From positions 4,763,501 through 4,827,500 of the forward strand of contig NZ_CP134050.1 in assembly GCF_031583145.1 (NCBI RefSeq): a stretch of 64,000 nucleotides of DNA. Direction: 5' to 3'. Positions 25,813 through 34,620 of this stretch are shown here, one piece after another. Numbering within the stretch: the stretch's first letter is position 1; every line of letters starts with the position of its first letter. The notes under the pieces were generated by a model. The model was not told the origin of the DNA, searched no databases, and was given only the letters and a program-made list of their open reading frames with translations. Source of the DNA: Brevibacillus brevis. GTDB taxonomy: Bacteria; Bacillota; Bacilli; Brevibacillales; Brevibacillaceae. Position numbers and translations under genes: made by a program.

Positions 25813-27117
25813 TCACTCTTTCTGCATGAAATGTTCGACTCGCAAGCGAATTTGGAAAGTCGTCCCCTCACCCGCTTCCCCATCCTGAACAGAAATGTCG
25901 CCACGAAGCTGCTCCACCATTTCCTTCACGTAGGACAGCCCGATTCCCGTGGAGGGATTTCCCAGGCGATCGTACTTCGTGGTAAAGCCAGGCTTGAAGA
26001 TCAGCCGTTTACGTCTGGGCGAAACGCCGGGGCCGTTGTCGCTGACCCTGATGGTCACCCAGTCCCCTTCCCTCTCCACCTTGATCGAGATCGCACCTTG
26101 TCCTGAAATCGCCTCGACCGCGTTGGCCACCATGTTGTTGATGAGCGACAGCACGGTGAACACGTGATACGGGGGATGGCTGCCTGCGATCACGCTGTTG
26201 AATTGGATGTCCTTCTCCAGCAGTCCCGCATACTTCCGGTTCGAGCGGATGATGATTTCCACGAGCTGATGGATGTCCATATAATCCGCCAGGCTCTCTT
26301 CGGAAATGAGCTTGGACAGCCCGGCAAAAATGCGCTGGTTGTCTTTTTTGATTTCATGAACTTCGCCGGAAATGATGAGCGCCTGCCTTACCCACTCATC
26401 GGATATGGCTTGGGAGGATTGGCGCAGCTCCTGCAACCCCTGGTATAAATCAAAGGATTTGACCGTGATGTTTTCCGCGTTTTGCAATGTTTTTTTGAGG
26501 TGAATCGATTCTTCGTACAAATTGGAGACGAGCAGCAGCATGTGCTCATTTTGCATCCTGGTCTGCTTTTCCCGCGATTGCGCTTCGTAGAGCTTCATCA
26601 TGTTCAAAAAGCTCAGGACAATAAAGCTGTGGGAAAGCGCGATCGTCATCATCTCCTGGAGCCCCGCCCATGTGATGATCGTATGGAAGACCCAGCGCTG
26701 GACGAACAGCTCCATCAGGTCTGCCAGCACTTCGATAATCATCCCGATACCGGCGACGAGCAATGTCCGGTCGTGAAACCGTTCCATCCTGACCAACTGA
26801 AACAGGGCGGCGTACGTGAAGTAAAAGAAAAAGGCGGAGTAATGGGCCTCTATGGAAGCGGAGAAGGCAAACGGCGCATTGCCCGCCAGGTCCAGGAGGA
26901 TGCGGAACGCCACCACGACTGCCCCGGTCAGAAAACCCGGCACTATAGCCGGCGTGTTTTGAAACAACAGCAGGAAAAAGAAAAAGGTAGGAGCTCCAAA
27001 GCTGATCCGAAAGGTTTCGTTGACGGGATAGAACTTTAATTCCCCTGCGAGAGGAACCGTCACCAGCATGAGAGCAAGGATATACCTGTCCTTTTTGGCG
27101 ATGGAACCGAATGTCAA
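25813..27117 (-). CDS. glnK: Sensor histidine kinase GlnK
   Basis: Membrane histidine kinase of about 435 residues. The first part holds six or so hydrophobic segments (ILALMLVTVPLAGELKFY, FFFFLLLF, AFFFYFTYAALFQLV), then a coiled-coil linker, a phosphoacceptor region with GEVHEIKKDNQRI and a GHKL ATPase with LINNMVANAVEAIS and the G-box STGIGLSYVKEMVEQL. The start is uncertain: the frame is open to 27198, but TTG at 27117, preceded by GGAAGTG, fits the family N-terminus best. It senses glutamine or a linked signal in B. subtilis. It is divergent from glsA. Confidence 0.88.
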   Translation of the reverse strand: MTFGSIAKKDRYILALMLVTVPLAGELKFYPVNETFRISFGAPTFFFFLLLFQNTPAIVPGFLTGAVVVAFRILLDLAGNAPFAFSASIEAHYSAFFFYFTYAALFQLVRMERFHDRTLLVAGIGMIIEVLADLMELFVQRWVFHTIITWAGLQEMMTIALSHSFIVLSFLNMMKLYEAQSREKQTRMQNEHMLLLVSNLYEESIHLKKTLQNAENITVKSFDLYQGLQELRQSSQAISDEWVRQALIISGEVHEIKKDNQRIFAGLSKLISEESLADYMDIHQLVEIIIRSNRKYAGLLEKDIQFNSVIAGSHPPYHVFTVLSLINNMVANAVEAISGQGAISIKVEREGDWVTIRVSDNGPGVSPRRKRLIFKPGFTTKYDRLGNPSTGIGLSYVKEMVEQLRGDISVQDGEAGEGTTFQIRLRVEHFMQKE

Positions 27118-27361
27118 TCCTTCCACTTCCCCGTTTCTTTCTGTAAATGGATAACCTCTCACCCTCCTATTCTTATCGAAAGGATAGAAGAAGAACAAGC
27201 ATAGAAAAAAAATTTATATAGCTGCCCGGGATAAGCTGTGACTTTTCGTTTGATTCTGTAGGTTGGGTGATACGCTGTAGGCATGTGCGCTAAAGAAAGA
27301 GTGGAAGCGCTTTCGCTTCTCTTGTCTCCAGGCATAGGCGAGAGTTTTGGGGGGTTCAAAC

Positions 27362-28351
27362 ATGGTTCAAACAGGTACGGTAGAGGACAGGAAGCAGGGT
27401 GTGCAACGATGGGAGAGTTTGGACAAATGGGTGGCAGAATGCCGTTCGATGTCCAAAAACGGAGCATGCGCGAGCTACATCCCCGCATTGAAACGGGTAG
27501 ATCCCGGACAACTGGGCATCTGCATCATCGAGCCTGACGGAAACATGACCGTCTCAGGCGATTGGGAAGCCTCTTTTACAATGCAAAGCATTTCAAAGGT
27601 GATCAGCTTGATTGCCGCGTGCTGCCATCACGGCATTCCTTATGTGCTGGAGCGCGTAGATGTAGAGCCGACGGGAGACGCGTTCAACTCGATCATTCGC
27701 TTGGAAATGCACAAGCCGGGCAAACCCTTCAACCCGATGATCAATGCGGGAGCGATCACGGTCGCTTCGCTTCTCCCGGGGAAGACTTTTGACCAAAAGC
27801 TGACGTACGCAAACAGAATTTTCCAAAACCTTACAGGCGCTCAGCCCACGGTGAACGAGGAAGTCTATCGTTCGGAATGGGAAACCTCTCATCGGAACAG
27901 AGCCCTTTCCCACTATTTGAAGGATACGGGCTATCTGGAGTGCGAGGTAGAGGAAGCACTGGAGGTCTATCTGAAGCTCTGCTCGATCGAAGTGGATACC
28001 CGGCAAATCGCTCTGATCGGACTGATCTTGGCCCTGGACGGCTTCCATCCGCTCCGCCATGAGCAAGTCCTCCCGAAACAGGTCGTCAAGCTGGCCAAGG
28101 CCCTGATGCTCACCTGTGGAATGTACGACGCTTCCGGCAAGTTCGCCGCCCATGTCGGACTGCCCGCCAAAAGCGGTGTCTCGGGCGGGATCATGACAAT
28201 GGCTCCTCCCAAATCGAATGCCGCCTCCCCTTTCCCCAACGGGTGTGGAATCGGGCTGTTCGGACCCGCCATCGACGAATGCGGAAACAGCGTGGCCGGA
28301 GTCCAGTTGCTTCAACGTCTCGCGAGTGAATGGGATCTGAGCATTTTTTAA
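27362..28351 (+). CDS. glsA: Glutaminase
   Basis: Hydrolyses L-glutamine to glutamate and ammonia. It is 329 residues from the ATG at 27362, with GGGG upstream. The serine-dependent, beta-lactamase-like fold shows the Ser-x-x-Lys pair in MQSISKVISLI (Ser76, Lys79), NPMINAGAI, and AHVGLPAKSGVSGGIM near the C-terminus. It is followed 27 bp later by a glutamine/alanine symporter and preceded divergently by GlnK-GlnL, forming a glutamine use module. A possible CcpA-like site, TGGAAGCGCTTTCG, occurs at 27302-27315 but departs from consensus at two positions. Confidence 0.95.
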   Translation: MVQTGTVEDRKQGVQRWESLDKWVAECRSMSKNGACASYIPALKRVDPGQLGICIIEPDGNMTVSGDWEASFTMQSISKVISLIAACCHHGIPYVLERVDVEPTGDAFNSIIRLEMHKPGKPFNPMINAGAITVASLLPGKTFDQKLTYANRIFQNLTGAQPTVNEEVYRSEWETSHRNRALSHYLKDTGYLECEVEEALEVYLKLCSIEVDTRQIALIGLILALDGFHPLRHEQVLPKQVVKLAKALMLTCGMYDASGKFAAHVGLPAKSGVSGGIMTMAPPKSNAASPFPNGCGIGLFGPAIDECGNSVAGVQLLQRLASEWDLSIF

Positions 28352-28378
28352 CCAACATTACGGATACGAGGTGACCTC

Positions 28379-29809
28379 ATGCAGCAAATTGTTCAAGATT
28401 TGATCAGCTCCATCAACGACTTTTTGTGGTCCAATGTCCTCATTATCATGCTTGTCATTGTCGGCCTGGTTTTCACTTATAAAGGCAAATTCCTGCAAGT
28501 GCGCATGCTCAAAGATATGGTGGGGGCGATCAAGGAAGGGAAAACCGGTCCAAAAGACGGAATCTCCCCCTTCCAGGCGTTCTGTATCAGCATGGCGGCA
28601 CGGGTGGGTACCGGAAATATTACCGGGATCGCGATTGCCGTCGCTTTGGGAGGACCCGGCTCCGTCTTCTGGATGTGGGTGATGGCGATCATCGGCTCGG
28701 CGTCCAGCTTCGTGGAGAGCACACTCGCCCAGATCTACAAGGTGAAGGATCAAGACGGCTTCCGCGGCGGCCCCGCCTATTACATGGAAAAAGGACTGAA
28801 CAAGCGCTGGATGGGTGCGTTGTTCGCCGTTTTGATCACCCTGTCCTTCGGGCTCGTCTTCAACGCTGTTCAGTCCAATACGATTACCGTCGCTTTTGAA
28901 AACTCGTTTGGAACGAATCGTCTCACACTCGGCATCATCATGGCTGTTGTTTTTGCCCTCATTATTTTTGGCGGAGTGAAGCGGATCGCAAAATGGTCCG
29001 AATATATCGTGATCGTTTTGGCCGTCTTGTACATTGGCATGGCGCTGTTCATCATCCTGATGAATCTGGGGAAAATGCCGGCAGTGCTCTCCCTGATCGT
29101 GAAAAATGCCTTCGGGTTTGACCAGATCGCGGGTGGAACGCTCGGTGCCGCCGTCCTGCACGGGGTCAAACGCGGCCTCTTCTCCAATGAAGCAGGGATG
29201 GGGAGCGCGCCAAACGCCGCCGCTACGGCAACGACCAGCCATCCTGTGAAGCAAGGGCTGATCCAGGCTTTTGGCGTATTGACCGACACCTTGATCATCT
29301 GCACCAGCACGGCCTTCATCATCCTGCTGTCGGATGCGTACAAGCAGCCGGAGCTGAGCGGTATCGAGCTTTCCCAAGCCGCCCTCAGCGCCCATATCGG
29401 CTCGTGGGCATCGGCCTTCCTCGCCATCATGGTGTTCCTGTTTGCGTTCAGTACCTTGATCGGAAACTACTACTACGGGGAAACCAATATCGAGTTTTTG
29501 AAGACCAACAAAGCATGGCTCATGCTGTACCGAATCAGCGTGCTCGCCATGGTCCTGTTCGGCGCCGTAGCAAAAGTCCAGCTCGTGTGGGACATGGCGG
29601 ACTTGTTCATGGGCTTCATGGTCATCGTCAACCTGATCGCCATCTTCCTTTTGTCCAAAGTCGCCTTTGCTGCCCTGCGTGATTACACGACGCAGAAAAA
29701 AGCAGGGAAAGATCCCGTGTTTTATCGCGACAGCATCGACGGCATCGAAAACGCGGAAGCGTGGGACTTCTCCCCAGGGTCTGACGTTTCGGCAAGAAAG
29801 AGCTCCTAA
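28379..29809 (+). CDS. glnT: Sodium:alanine/glutamine symporter (AGCS family)
   Basis: A 476-residue transporter with about eleven helices, the AGCS family size. Diagnostic motifs are FQAFCISMAARVGTGNITGI near 65-85, GGPGSVFWMWVMAIIGSASSF and SNEAGMGSAPNAAATA near 270-290. Family members import alanine, glycine or glutamine with sodium. Position after glsA and control by GlnK-GlnL point to glutamine, as for B. subtilis GlnT. The GAGGTG before the ATG is a good ribosome site. A terminator follows at 29865. Confidence 0.93.
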   Translation: MQQIVQDLISSINDFLWSNVLIIMLVIVGLVFTYKGKFLQVRMLKDMVGAIKEGKTGPKDGISPFQAFCISMAARVGTGNITGIAIAVALGGPGSVFWMWVMAIIGSASSFVESTLAQIYKVKDQDGFRGGPAYYMEKGLNKRWMGALFAVLITLSFGLVFNAVQSNTITVAFENSFGTNRLTLGIIMAVVFALIIFGGVKRIAKWSEYIVIVLAVLYIGMALFIILMNLGKMPAVLSLIVKNAFGFDQIAGGTLGAAVLHGVKRGLFSNEAGMGSAPNAAATATTSHPVKQGLIQAFGVLTDTLIICTSTAFIILLSDAYKQPELSGIELSQAALSAHIGSWASAFLAIMVFLFAFSTLIGNYYYGETNIEFLKTNKAWLMLYRISVLAMVLFGAVAKVQLVWDMADLFMGFMVIVNLIAIFLLSKVAFAALRDYTTQKKAGKDPVFYRDSIDGIENAEAWDFSPGSDVSARKSS

Positions 29810-29864
29810 TTCCATCTGCTAGATCCAAAGCCGGCCCCTCTGTCGGCATGTCCGTAAAACAACG

Positions 29865-29920
29865 AAAGACGTGACTGGTCGGTACGCATGAACATGCTCC
29901 GCCGGCTCACGTCTTTTGTC
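29865..29920 (+). terminator. Terminator after glnT
   Basis: AAAGACGTGA (29865-29874) pairs with TCACGTCTTT (29907-29916) around a loop with further pairing, followed by a short T-rich tract. It lies 56 bp after the glnT stop codon. Confidence 0.8.
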
Positions 29921-30056
29921 ATTCACGGGCAGCATGTTCCTCCCCCGCGCTTCAAATACTTCGCTTCTGCACTCTTTTGTTAAATAATTCCCTATTTCCC
30001 AGTTGCAAGAGATATAATTGATTTTATGTTGGACTTGTTTCGGAGGTGTAACTGAT

Positions 30057-30236
30057 ATGGAAAACCAATTTGGAATAGGCTGGGGAACCTTGGCACTTAT
30101 CAATGCCGGACTTGCCCAGGCTAAAAATCGCAGCGGAGCGAACTGGTTCTTGCTTTCCCTGCTTTTAGGACCCATTGCAACCCTGATCATTGTGGTATGG
30201 GATAAACTCCCCGAGCAAAAAAACCTGTCTCAGTAA
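30057..30236 (+). CDS. Small membrane protein, 59 residues
   Basis: A short protein, MENQFGIGWGTLALINAGLA at its start, with one clear hydrophobic helix (WFLLSLLLGPIATLIIVVW) preceded by NRSGANW, a pattern seen in small phage- or stress-associated membrane proteins with an 'R-xx-xW-FxxxLLLGPiAt' helix. GGAGGTG lies nine bases upstream of the ATG at 30057, and a perfect TATAAT stands at 30013-30018, though without a good -35 box. The function is unknown. It is separate from the glnT transcript. Confidence 0.7.
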   Translation: MENQFGIGWGTLALINAGLAQAKNRSGANWFLLSLLLGPIATLIIVVWDKLPEQKNLSQ

Positions 30237-30285
30237 GCATCGTGATCTTTCGCCAAGCAGTCTTACAGGAAATGAGGTGCTCTAT

Positions 30286-30592
30286 TTGCGATGGTTCTTC
30301 TCGCCTGAGGAGAAAATGTACAAGTATGTGGTAAAAGCCGTAGTCTTCTCCTCTCTGGTCCATCTGGTATTTTTCGTCATTGTCCCAGTGTTGTCGGGAT
30401 TACTTCTTACCTGCTTCTATGTGCCTGATGTCATCGACGCGTATAACAACGTGGAACATTTGCAAAACGAAGTAAGATTTGGCTTCGTCCAAAGATCAGG
30501 AAATGCGGCTAGCATATTCGTTCCGTTTTTTCCTCTGCTTTGTCGCTTATTTTTTTATTCTTTTTGTGATGAAAAAGAGGAAAAGAAAATGA
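30286..30592 (+). pseudogene. Frameshifted small two-helix membrane protein
   Basis: From TTG at 30286 (AGGTG six bases upstream) the frame codes for a membrane helix (VFSSLVHLVFFVIVPVLSGL), a loop (YVPDVIDAYNNVEHLQNEVR) and then loses membrane character at about 30480. Shifting the frame by one base there gives LASSKDQEMRLAYSFRFFLC and a second helix ending in a lysine/arginine-rich tail and a stop at 30590-30592, a natural end for such a protein. The original frame instead runs on for 100 residues without features. A single-base indel near 30480 is the simplest reading. The function is unknown. Confidence 0.5.
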
Positions 30593-30924
30593 AAACGATA
30601 AACCTCCCACGTAATGATAACCAACATAGGGGAAACAAAAATCCATACAGGGAGGAACACAATGGGGAAACGAGGAAAAATACAACTTTTACCGTGATTG
30701 CATCCACCATTCTTGCAAGACCAACGACGAAATATACCGATTTGAGAAAAGGCAGCCGATCACTTGTCGGCTGCCTGCTTGTCATGATTCAACGAACTAT
30801 ATTGCTAATCTTAAAACTCCAGCCCAACCTCCATCGCCTCTCACTTCGTTTCGTACTTTGGATATGCCGAGTGTTTCTTTGCAAATAATAAGATTGTTAC
30901 ACAGTAAAATGGAGGAGGATTCGC
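30593..30924. other. Intergenic region with one hairpin and no clear gene
   Basis: I see no convincing gene here. GGCAGCCGA (30751-30759) and TCGGCTGCC (30767-30775) form a 9-bp stem with four A before it, so it could act as a terminator on the minus strand. A GGAGG-led ATG at 30663 opens only an 11-codon frame. GGAGGAGG at 30911-30918 belongs to the next gene. Confidence 0.4.
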
Positions 30925-31083
30925 ATGCAACAGGATCAGCAGGCTGATGAGAATCTGGGTATGATCATGAACCCGGAATTTGCCGGAACAGATGCCCAAA
31001 AAGTGAAACAAGAGATCGAAAAAGATATCCGCGAAGGACAAGGCGCCATGACTGCACGCGAGGCAGGAGCGATGCGCGATTAA
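30925..31083 (+). CDS. Gamma-type small acid-soluble spore protein-like peptide
   Basis: A 52-residue protein starting MQQDQQADENLGMIMNPEFA. The stretch PEFAGTDAQKVKQEIEKD resembles the 'EFAxxTDAQxVKxE' repeat of gamma-type SASPs (SspE), which includes the site cut by the germination protease, and the composition (Gln, Ala, Glu rich; no Cys or Trp) agrees. It has only one such repeat, so it is shorter than classical SspE. A strong GGAGGAGG lies six bases upstream and a terminator follows directly, so it is an independent gene. Expression in the forespore is expected but no sporulation promoter was identified. The assignment is moderate. Confidence 0.55.
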   Translation: MQQDQQADENLGMIMNPEFAGTDAQKVKQEIEKDIREGQGAMTAREAGAMRD

Positions 31084-31112
31084 AAAACCACTCTGCGTGG
31101 TTTTTTATTTTT
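31083..31112. terminator. Bidirectional terminator after the SASP-like gene
   Basis: AAAAAACCAC and GTGGTTTTTT form a compact hairpin with a five-base loop directly after the stop codon and flank it with A- and T-runs, so it serves both this gene and the convergent PHP gene. Confidence 0.9.
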
Positions 31113-31155
31113 CCTTTCCGCTCGACGGTAATCTCTATCCGCCAAATGACGCCCC

Positions 31156-32157
31156 TCATTCATCCAACGAAACCATTTTGCGCTCCCTCCGCTCGAACGT
31201 GGCGATTTCCCGATAACCGGCCATTCGCAAAAGCTCCCGCGCCCCCTCCAGATGACTGCCCAGATGATCCGGAAAATGGGAATCCGAGGACGTCGTGATC
31301 GGCACCTCGTGCTCGTGCAGGACTTGCAAAAAGTGGCGACTCGGACACATTTCCCGTACCGGATAGCGATAGTACAGCCCGGTGTTGATCTCCGTCGCGA
31401 TCCGATGCTCGCGGAGGGCGCGGGCAATCCGCTGATAGAGCGGAAGCAGCTCTTCCTCCGGAGGGCGATGGCCGAATACTTTCAAATTGTCCAGGTGCGC
31501 GACGATATCGAACAACCCGCTCCGGATGGCCCTTTCCACCACCCCAAAGGTCTTTTCGTAGAGAGCTGGGAGGTCCGTTTGGCCGAAACGCTCCTGGGCA
31601 TCCGGATTGTCGAAGCCCCAGCCATCTGAAAAATGAATGGACCCAATGACATGATCCCATGGATAGGAAGCAACCATCGGGGCGAGGACCGCTTCCCCTC
31701 CCACGAAGTAATCCGCTTCGATTCCGAGGCGCAAGGCGATTCCCTCTGCCTCCCAAACCGGCTGCTGAGACCTTATGAACGACACGAATTCATCGATAGA
31801 AGCCGTGCACACCTGATCCAGCCACGTACGCTGCAGCCTCCCCAGCTGGTCGTTCCCGAGGTGAATGTGTTGCTCAAAATACGGCTTGAACTCGCGAAAT
31901 CGATAGAGATGGTCCACAATCCCTACTTCGCGCAGCCCGAGCTGCTTGGCTCGCTTCCGGTAAAGGTCAAGCCATTCTGGGGAAAATGCTCCTCGATTGA
32001 GCCGCTGAGCCATCCAAGCCGCCACCTGCTCCATCCACTCCAAGGTATGCCGATCGTATGGCGACTGTCGAAAGGCGAGGAGCGCCTCCGCTGTACGATT
32101 CCACCAGCGAAGCGAGTACGGCCCTTCTTCCAAATGAACATGATAGTCGACTTTCAT
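31156..32157 (-). CDS. PHP-domain phosphoesterase, histidinol-phosphatase-like
   Basis: A 333-residue PHP-family metal hydrolase related to HisJ histidinol phosphatases. Metal ligands are seen in DYHVHLEEG at the start, in GIVDHLYR, in HVIGSIHFSDGW, in DIVAHLDNLKVFG and in TTSSDSHFPDHLG near the C-terminus, the order found in HisJ. It is slightly longer than HisJ because of an insert near residues 20-60. No histidine biosynthesis genes are nearby, so the true substrate could be another phosphomonoester. It ends at the bidirectional terminator at 31083-31112. Confidence 0.85.
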   Translation of the reverse strand: MKVDYHVHLEEGPYSLRWWNRTAEALLAFRQSPYDRHTLEWMEQVAAWMAQRLNRGAFSPEWLDLYRKRAKQLGLREVGIVDHLYRFREFKPYFEQHIHLGNDQLGRLQRTWLDQVCTASIDEFVSFIRSQQPVWEAEGIALRLGIEADYFVGGEAVLAPMVASYPWDHVIGSIHFSDGWGFDNPDAQERFGQTDLPALYEKTFGVVERAIRSGLFDIVAHLDNLKVFGHRPPEEELLPLYQRIARALREHRIATEINTGLYYRYPVREMCPSRHFLQVLHEHEVPITTSSDSHFPDHLGSHLEGARELLRMAGYREIATFERRERKMVSLDE

Positions 32158-32280
32158 ATTCTCCCTCCTCGTGTTTTTCTGTGCATTTCCGTTGTTTTTC
32201 TGGGTTTATCTTTCCATTATAGGAAATCGAATGTATGAGTCACAATGATTTTTATATAAACAAACCTGTTCCTCTCCCAA

Positions 32281-32310
32281 TAAAAAACGGAGCCGCTTTG
32301 ACTGGCTCCG
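32281..32310 (-). terminator. Terminator after the VOC-family gene
   Basis: CGGAGCC (32288-32294) and GGCTCCG (32304-32310) form a stem followed on the minus strand by six T. It lies about 120 bp past the stop codon of the gene at 32432. Confidence 0.8.
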
Positions 32311-32431
32311 GTCTCTCATATCTGCTTCCCCGCTGTCACGATACTGCATCAGCAGTGGGCCCCTAGCTCACCCGCCGCTTTTTTCCCCCATGTATCACAG
32401 GGAGTGGAGTGGAGCCGTTGACAGCCACATC

Positions 32432-33073
32432 CTACGGACAGGTGATCCGATACGGATATCCGGGCAGCTGCAGGATTTCTCCCGTGGCGCCTTCCACCTC
32501 GATCTCAACGGGATGGACCGTTGCTCCGCGATCGGTCGGGTACCATGGCCGATGCTTACTCACCAGTACGAGTACCCCTTGCGGATCGCCGTAAAAGGTG
32601 AAAGACTCAGACTCCTGCTCGTATTCGTTTGGCAGGGGAGCCAAACGAGTCAACGCGTCTGAAACGTTCTCGACCGGGAGTCCGATCTCCTGAACCGATA
32701 GCCACCGGGTGCCGGGGGCTCCGGAAAAAGCGAGGACTTCTCCGATGTTTCCCTCTGGATCTTCGAAATACACTTGTTTTCCCTTCCACATGTAAGAGAT
32801 GTCTATCTCCACACCTGTTTGGTTTGCGAGGAGGCACGAATGCTCCTTCAGCCTTCGATAGCAAGAATCAAAAGCGTGCTCGCTGATTCCAAACGCAAAG
32901 TGGTAAAAGGGTTTTTCCTCCGATTTCTTTTGAAACGTCAGCAGCGTGGAGCCGGCGGCCATAGTGATGGAGTCTGCCCCCTCCTCGGTCATTGGAAACT
33001 GCAGGACGTTCCCGTAAAAGCATTTCATCTCCTCCAGCATGCTCGTCTGCAATGTGAGCCTTCGAATGTTCAT
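32432..33073 (-). CDS. VOC-family (glyoxalase-like) protein with two domains
   Basis: A 213-residue protein with two vicinal-oxygen-chelate modules. The first begins NIRRLTLQTSMLEEMKCFYG and ends KQVYFEDPEGNIGEVLAF; the second starts LSVQEIGLPVENVSDALTRL and ends with DPQGVLVLVSKHRPWYP. Metal ligands of a glyoxalase are only partly present, so it may be a binding or resistance protein rather than glyoxalase I. No signal peptide. It is a single gene with no pathway context. Confidence 0.8.
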   Translation of the reverse strand: MNIRRLTLQTSMLEEMKCFYGNVLQFPMTEEGADSITMAAGSTLLTFQKKSEEKPFYHFAFGISEHAFDSCYRRLKEHSCLLANQTGVEIDISYMWKGKQVYFEDPEGNIGEVLAFSGAPGTRWLSVQEIGLPVENVSDALTRLAPLPNEYEQESESFTFYGDPQGVLVLVSKHRPWYPTDRGATVHPVEIEVEGATGEILQLPGYPYRITCP

Positions 33074-33275
33074 GGCGCCCTCCCTGACTGGTTCATTCTT
33101 CCTCCTGCTTCAAGAATACTCAGAAACCGAACTTTCGCCAAGCTGCTCCGCCGCACCTCATCCGCTAAGCTGCCCCCACATATCCATCCGCGCGTCGGAG
33201 GGCTGTTGCCGATGCCGTCTGCTTTCCCCGCTGCTCATGCCAAAAAGCCGCCTGGTTTGCCCAGACGGCTCTTTG

Positions 33276-33968
33276 CTACATATGCTTGGTTCGGTTGAAC
33301 TTCTTTTGGTAGTAAACCGAGAAGCCGACGATGACCGGGACGAGCAAAATCGTCGGGAGAAACCAGATGAACGGGTGGACCGAGCTGACTCCCAGGAGGC
33401 GGGGAGCACCGAATACGGTAAAAGCCGTGATCGTCGCGATGCAGCAGCCCAGCATGCCGCCGAGGTGCTCCATCCACCAGTGCATGTTTCGAGTGGGCGG
33501 GCGGAGCCAGTACGCCAGCTGCGAGATCCCCAGTGCGATGCCGATGATCGGGAACCACGTGATCAAAGGAAACCCGATGATGGCGCCGTAGATGGAAATC
33601 CCGATCCCCGAGAGGAGCATCAGTGCGGGAAACAGCAGGTCGAGCCATTCGCGGTGGCCGGTCCGGCGATTTTTGAAGCGCAGTACCCGGAGGCCATACC
33701 AGGCGGTTGCCGAGCTGAGAATGCCGACGAAGATCAGGAACCAGGCAAAGGCGACCGACTCGACAGTTTTTGCGGGGTCAAACCCGATCCGCCAAATCCC
33801 CATGAGCAGGGCGGAGACCGCCACCACTCCCATTGCTGCCACGTATATCCACCCTACGCGGACGTGCGCTTTGCCGCCTTTCCTGGTCACGATCGGGATC
33901 CAGAAGACGCCAAGCGCCGTAAAGCCGGCGATGATGTGCAAAATCTTGAAGAGAGAAAAAAAGAACAT
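33276..33968 (-). CDS. DUF2306-like polytopic membrane protein
   Basis: About 230 residues with seven hydrophobic segments. The N-terminal LFKILHIIAGFTALGVFWIP followed by RKGGKAHVRVGWIYVAAMGV, with conserved histidines in helix one and in the loop, is typical of the DUF2306 family. Helix seven reads FIWFLPTILLVPVIVGFSVY. The ATG at 33968 is preferred since GGGTG lies nine bases upstream; a GTG four codons earlier is possible. It lies downstream of the TetR gene with a 22-bp gap, so the two are probably cotranscribed and this protein may be the regulator's target, perhaps in response to a toxic compound. Confidence 0.75.
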   Translation of the reverse strand: MFFFSLFKILHIIAGFTALGVFWIPIVTRKGGKAHVRVGWIYVAAMGVVAVSALLMGIWRIGFDPAKTVESVAFAWFLIFVGILSSATAWYGLRVLRFKNRRTGHREWLDLLFPALMLLSGIGISIYGAIIGFPLITWFPIIGIALGISQLAYWLRPPTRNMHWWMEHLGGMLGCCIATITAFTVFGAPRLLGVSSVHPFIWFLPTILLVPVIVGFSVYYQKKFNRTKHM

Positions 33969-33990
33969 GCACGTGCTCACCCTTTCTCTT

Positions 33991-34581
33991 TCATCCCTGT
34001 GACAGCTTCTGATACATCATCTGGTGCAGGTCATCCATGGAAAACGATTTCGCGTTGGGCGACATCACCGACTGGACGCGAATGCCGTACGTCAGCACGG
34101 TGAACAACGTCGCCGTCTTTTCCGCGTCGAGGCTTTCCGGGATCACGCCTCCTTTTTGCCCCAGCTCGATCCATTCCCTGGAATTCTCCACGCTTTGATT
34201 GTAAATATCGGTCAGCATCTCCCCGATTGTCGGGTCGTCCTTTTTGCTCAGCAAATAGAGTATGATCTGATTGGTGACGTCTTGCGGGTCCTGGATGTGG
34301 CGCAGGCCCTCCATGATTGCCTCCAGCGGGCCTTCCAGTTCATTTTTGCCCAGGTGCACCTTTTCGTAAAAATAGGCGCCGATCTGATCCAGCCGCTTGC
34401 GCAAGAGCAGTCCCAGCAGTTCATCCTTGCTTCGGACGTAATGGTAGATCGCTCCCTTCGACATCCCGGATCGCTTGATAATGTCCTGCAGCGTCGTCTG
34501 ATGGCAGCCTTTTTCCTCGATCAATTCCTCGGTGATGGACAATAGCATCTGGAACGTCGGATTTTGATGGATGGATTGCAT
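33991..34581 (-). CDS. TetR-family transcriptional regulator
   Basis: A 196-residue repressor. The N-terminal helix-turn-helix reads TTLQDIIKRSGMSKGAIYHY followed by VRSKDELLGLLL, the standard TetR pattern, and the rest is an all-helical ligand-binding domain. The ATG at 34581 follows GAAGGAGG by five bases; the frame is open further upstream but that would run into the promoter. A perfect operator-like palindrome sits inside its own promoter (34621-34649), so it is probably autoregulated and controls the membrane protein that follows. The ligand is unknown. Confidence 0.92.
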   Translation of the reverse strand: MQSIHQNPTFQMLLSITEELIEEKGCHQTTLQDIIKRSGMSKGAIYHYVRSKDELLGLLLRKRLDQIGAYFYEKVHLGKNELEGPLEAIMEGLRHIQDPQDVTNQIILYLLSKKDDPTIGEMLTDIYNQSVENSREWIELGQKGGVIPESLDAEKTATLFTVLTYGIRVQSVMSPNAKSFSMDDLHQMMYQKLSQG

Positions 34582-34620
34582 GGTTCCTCCTTCGGGTGAG
34601 TCATCATCTTTCCTATCCCT

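Noticed and set aside
27302-27315. CcpA site in front of glsA
   Set aside because: TGGAAGCGCTTTCG departs from the cre consensus at two positions, and it also forms a simple hairpin; noted in the glsA entry but not listed as a site.
29979-30018. Complete SigA promoter before the 59-residue membrane protein
   Set aside because: The TATAAT at 30013 is good but no -35 element lies at 16-18 bp; TTGTTA is too far upstream.
30663-30698. GGAGG-led 11-codon frame beginning MGKRGKIQLLP
   Set aside because: Too short and without similarity; it may be a remnant, but nothing supports a functional peptide.
30751-30775. tRNA or small RNA gene suggested by a 9-bp hairpin
   Set aside because: Only a single stem with no cloverleaf or other conserved structure; more likely a weak terminator.
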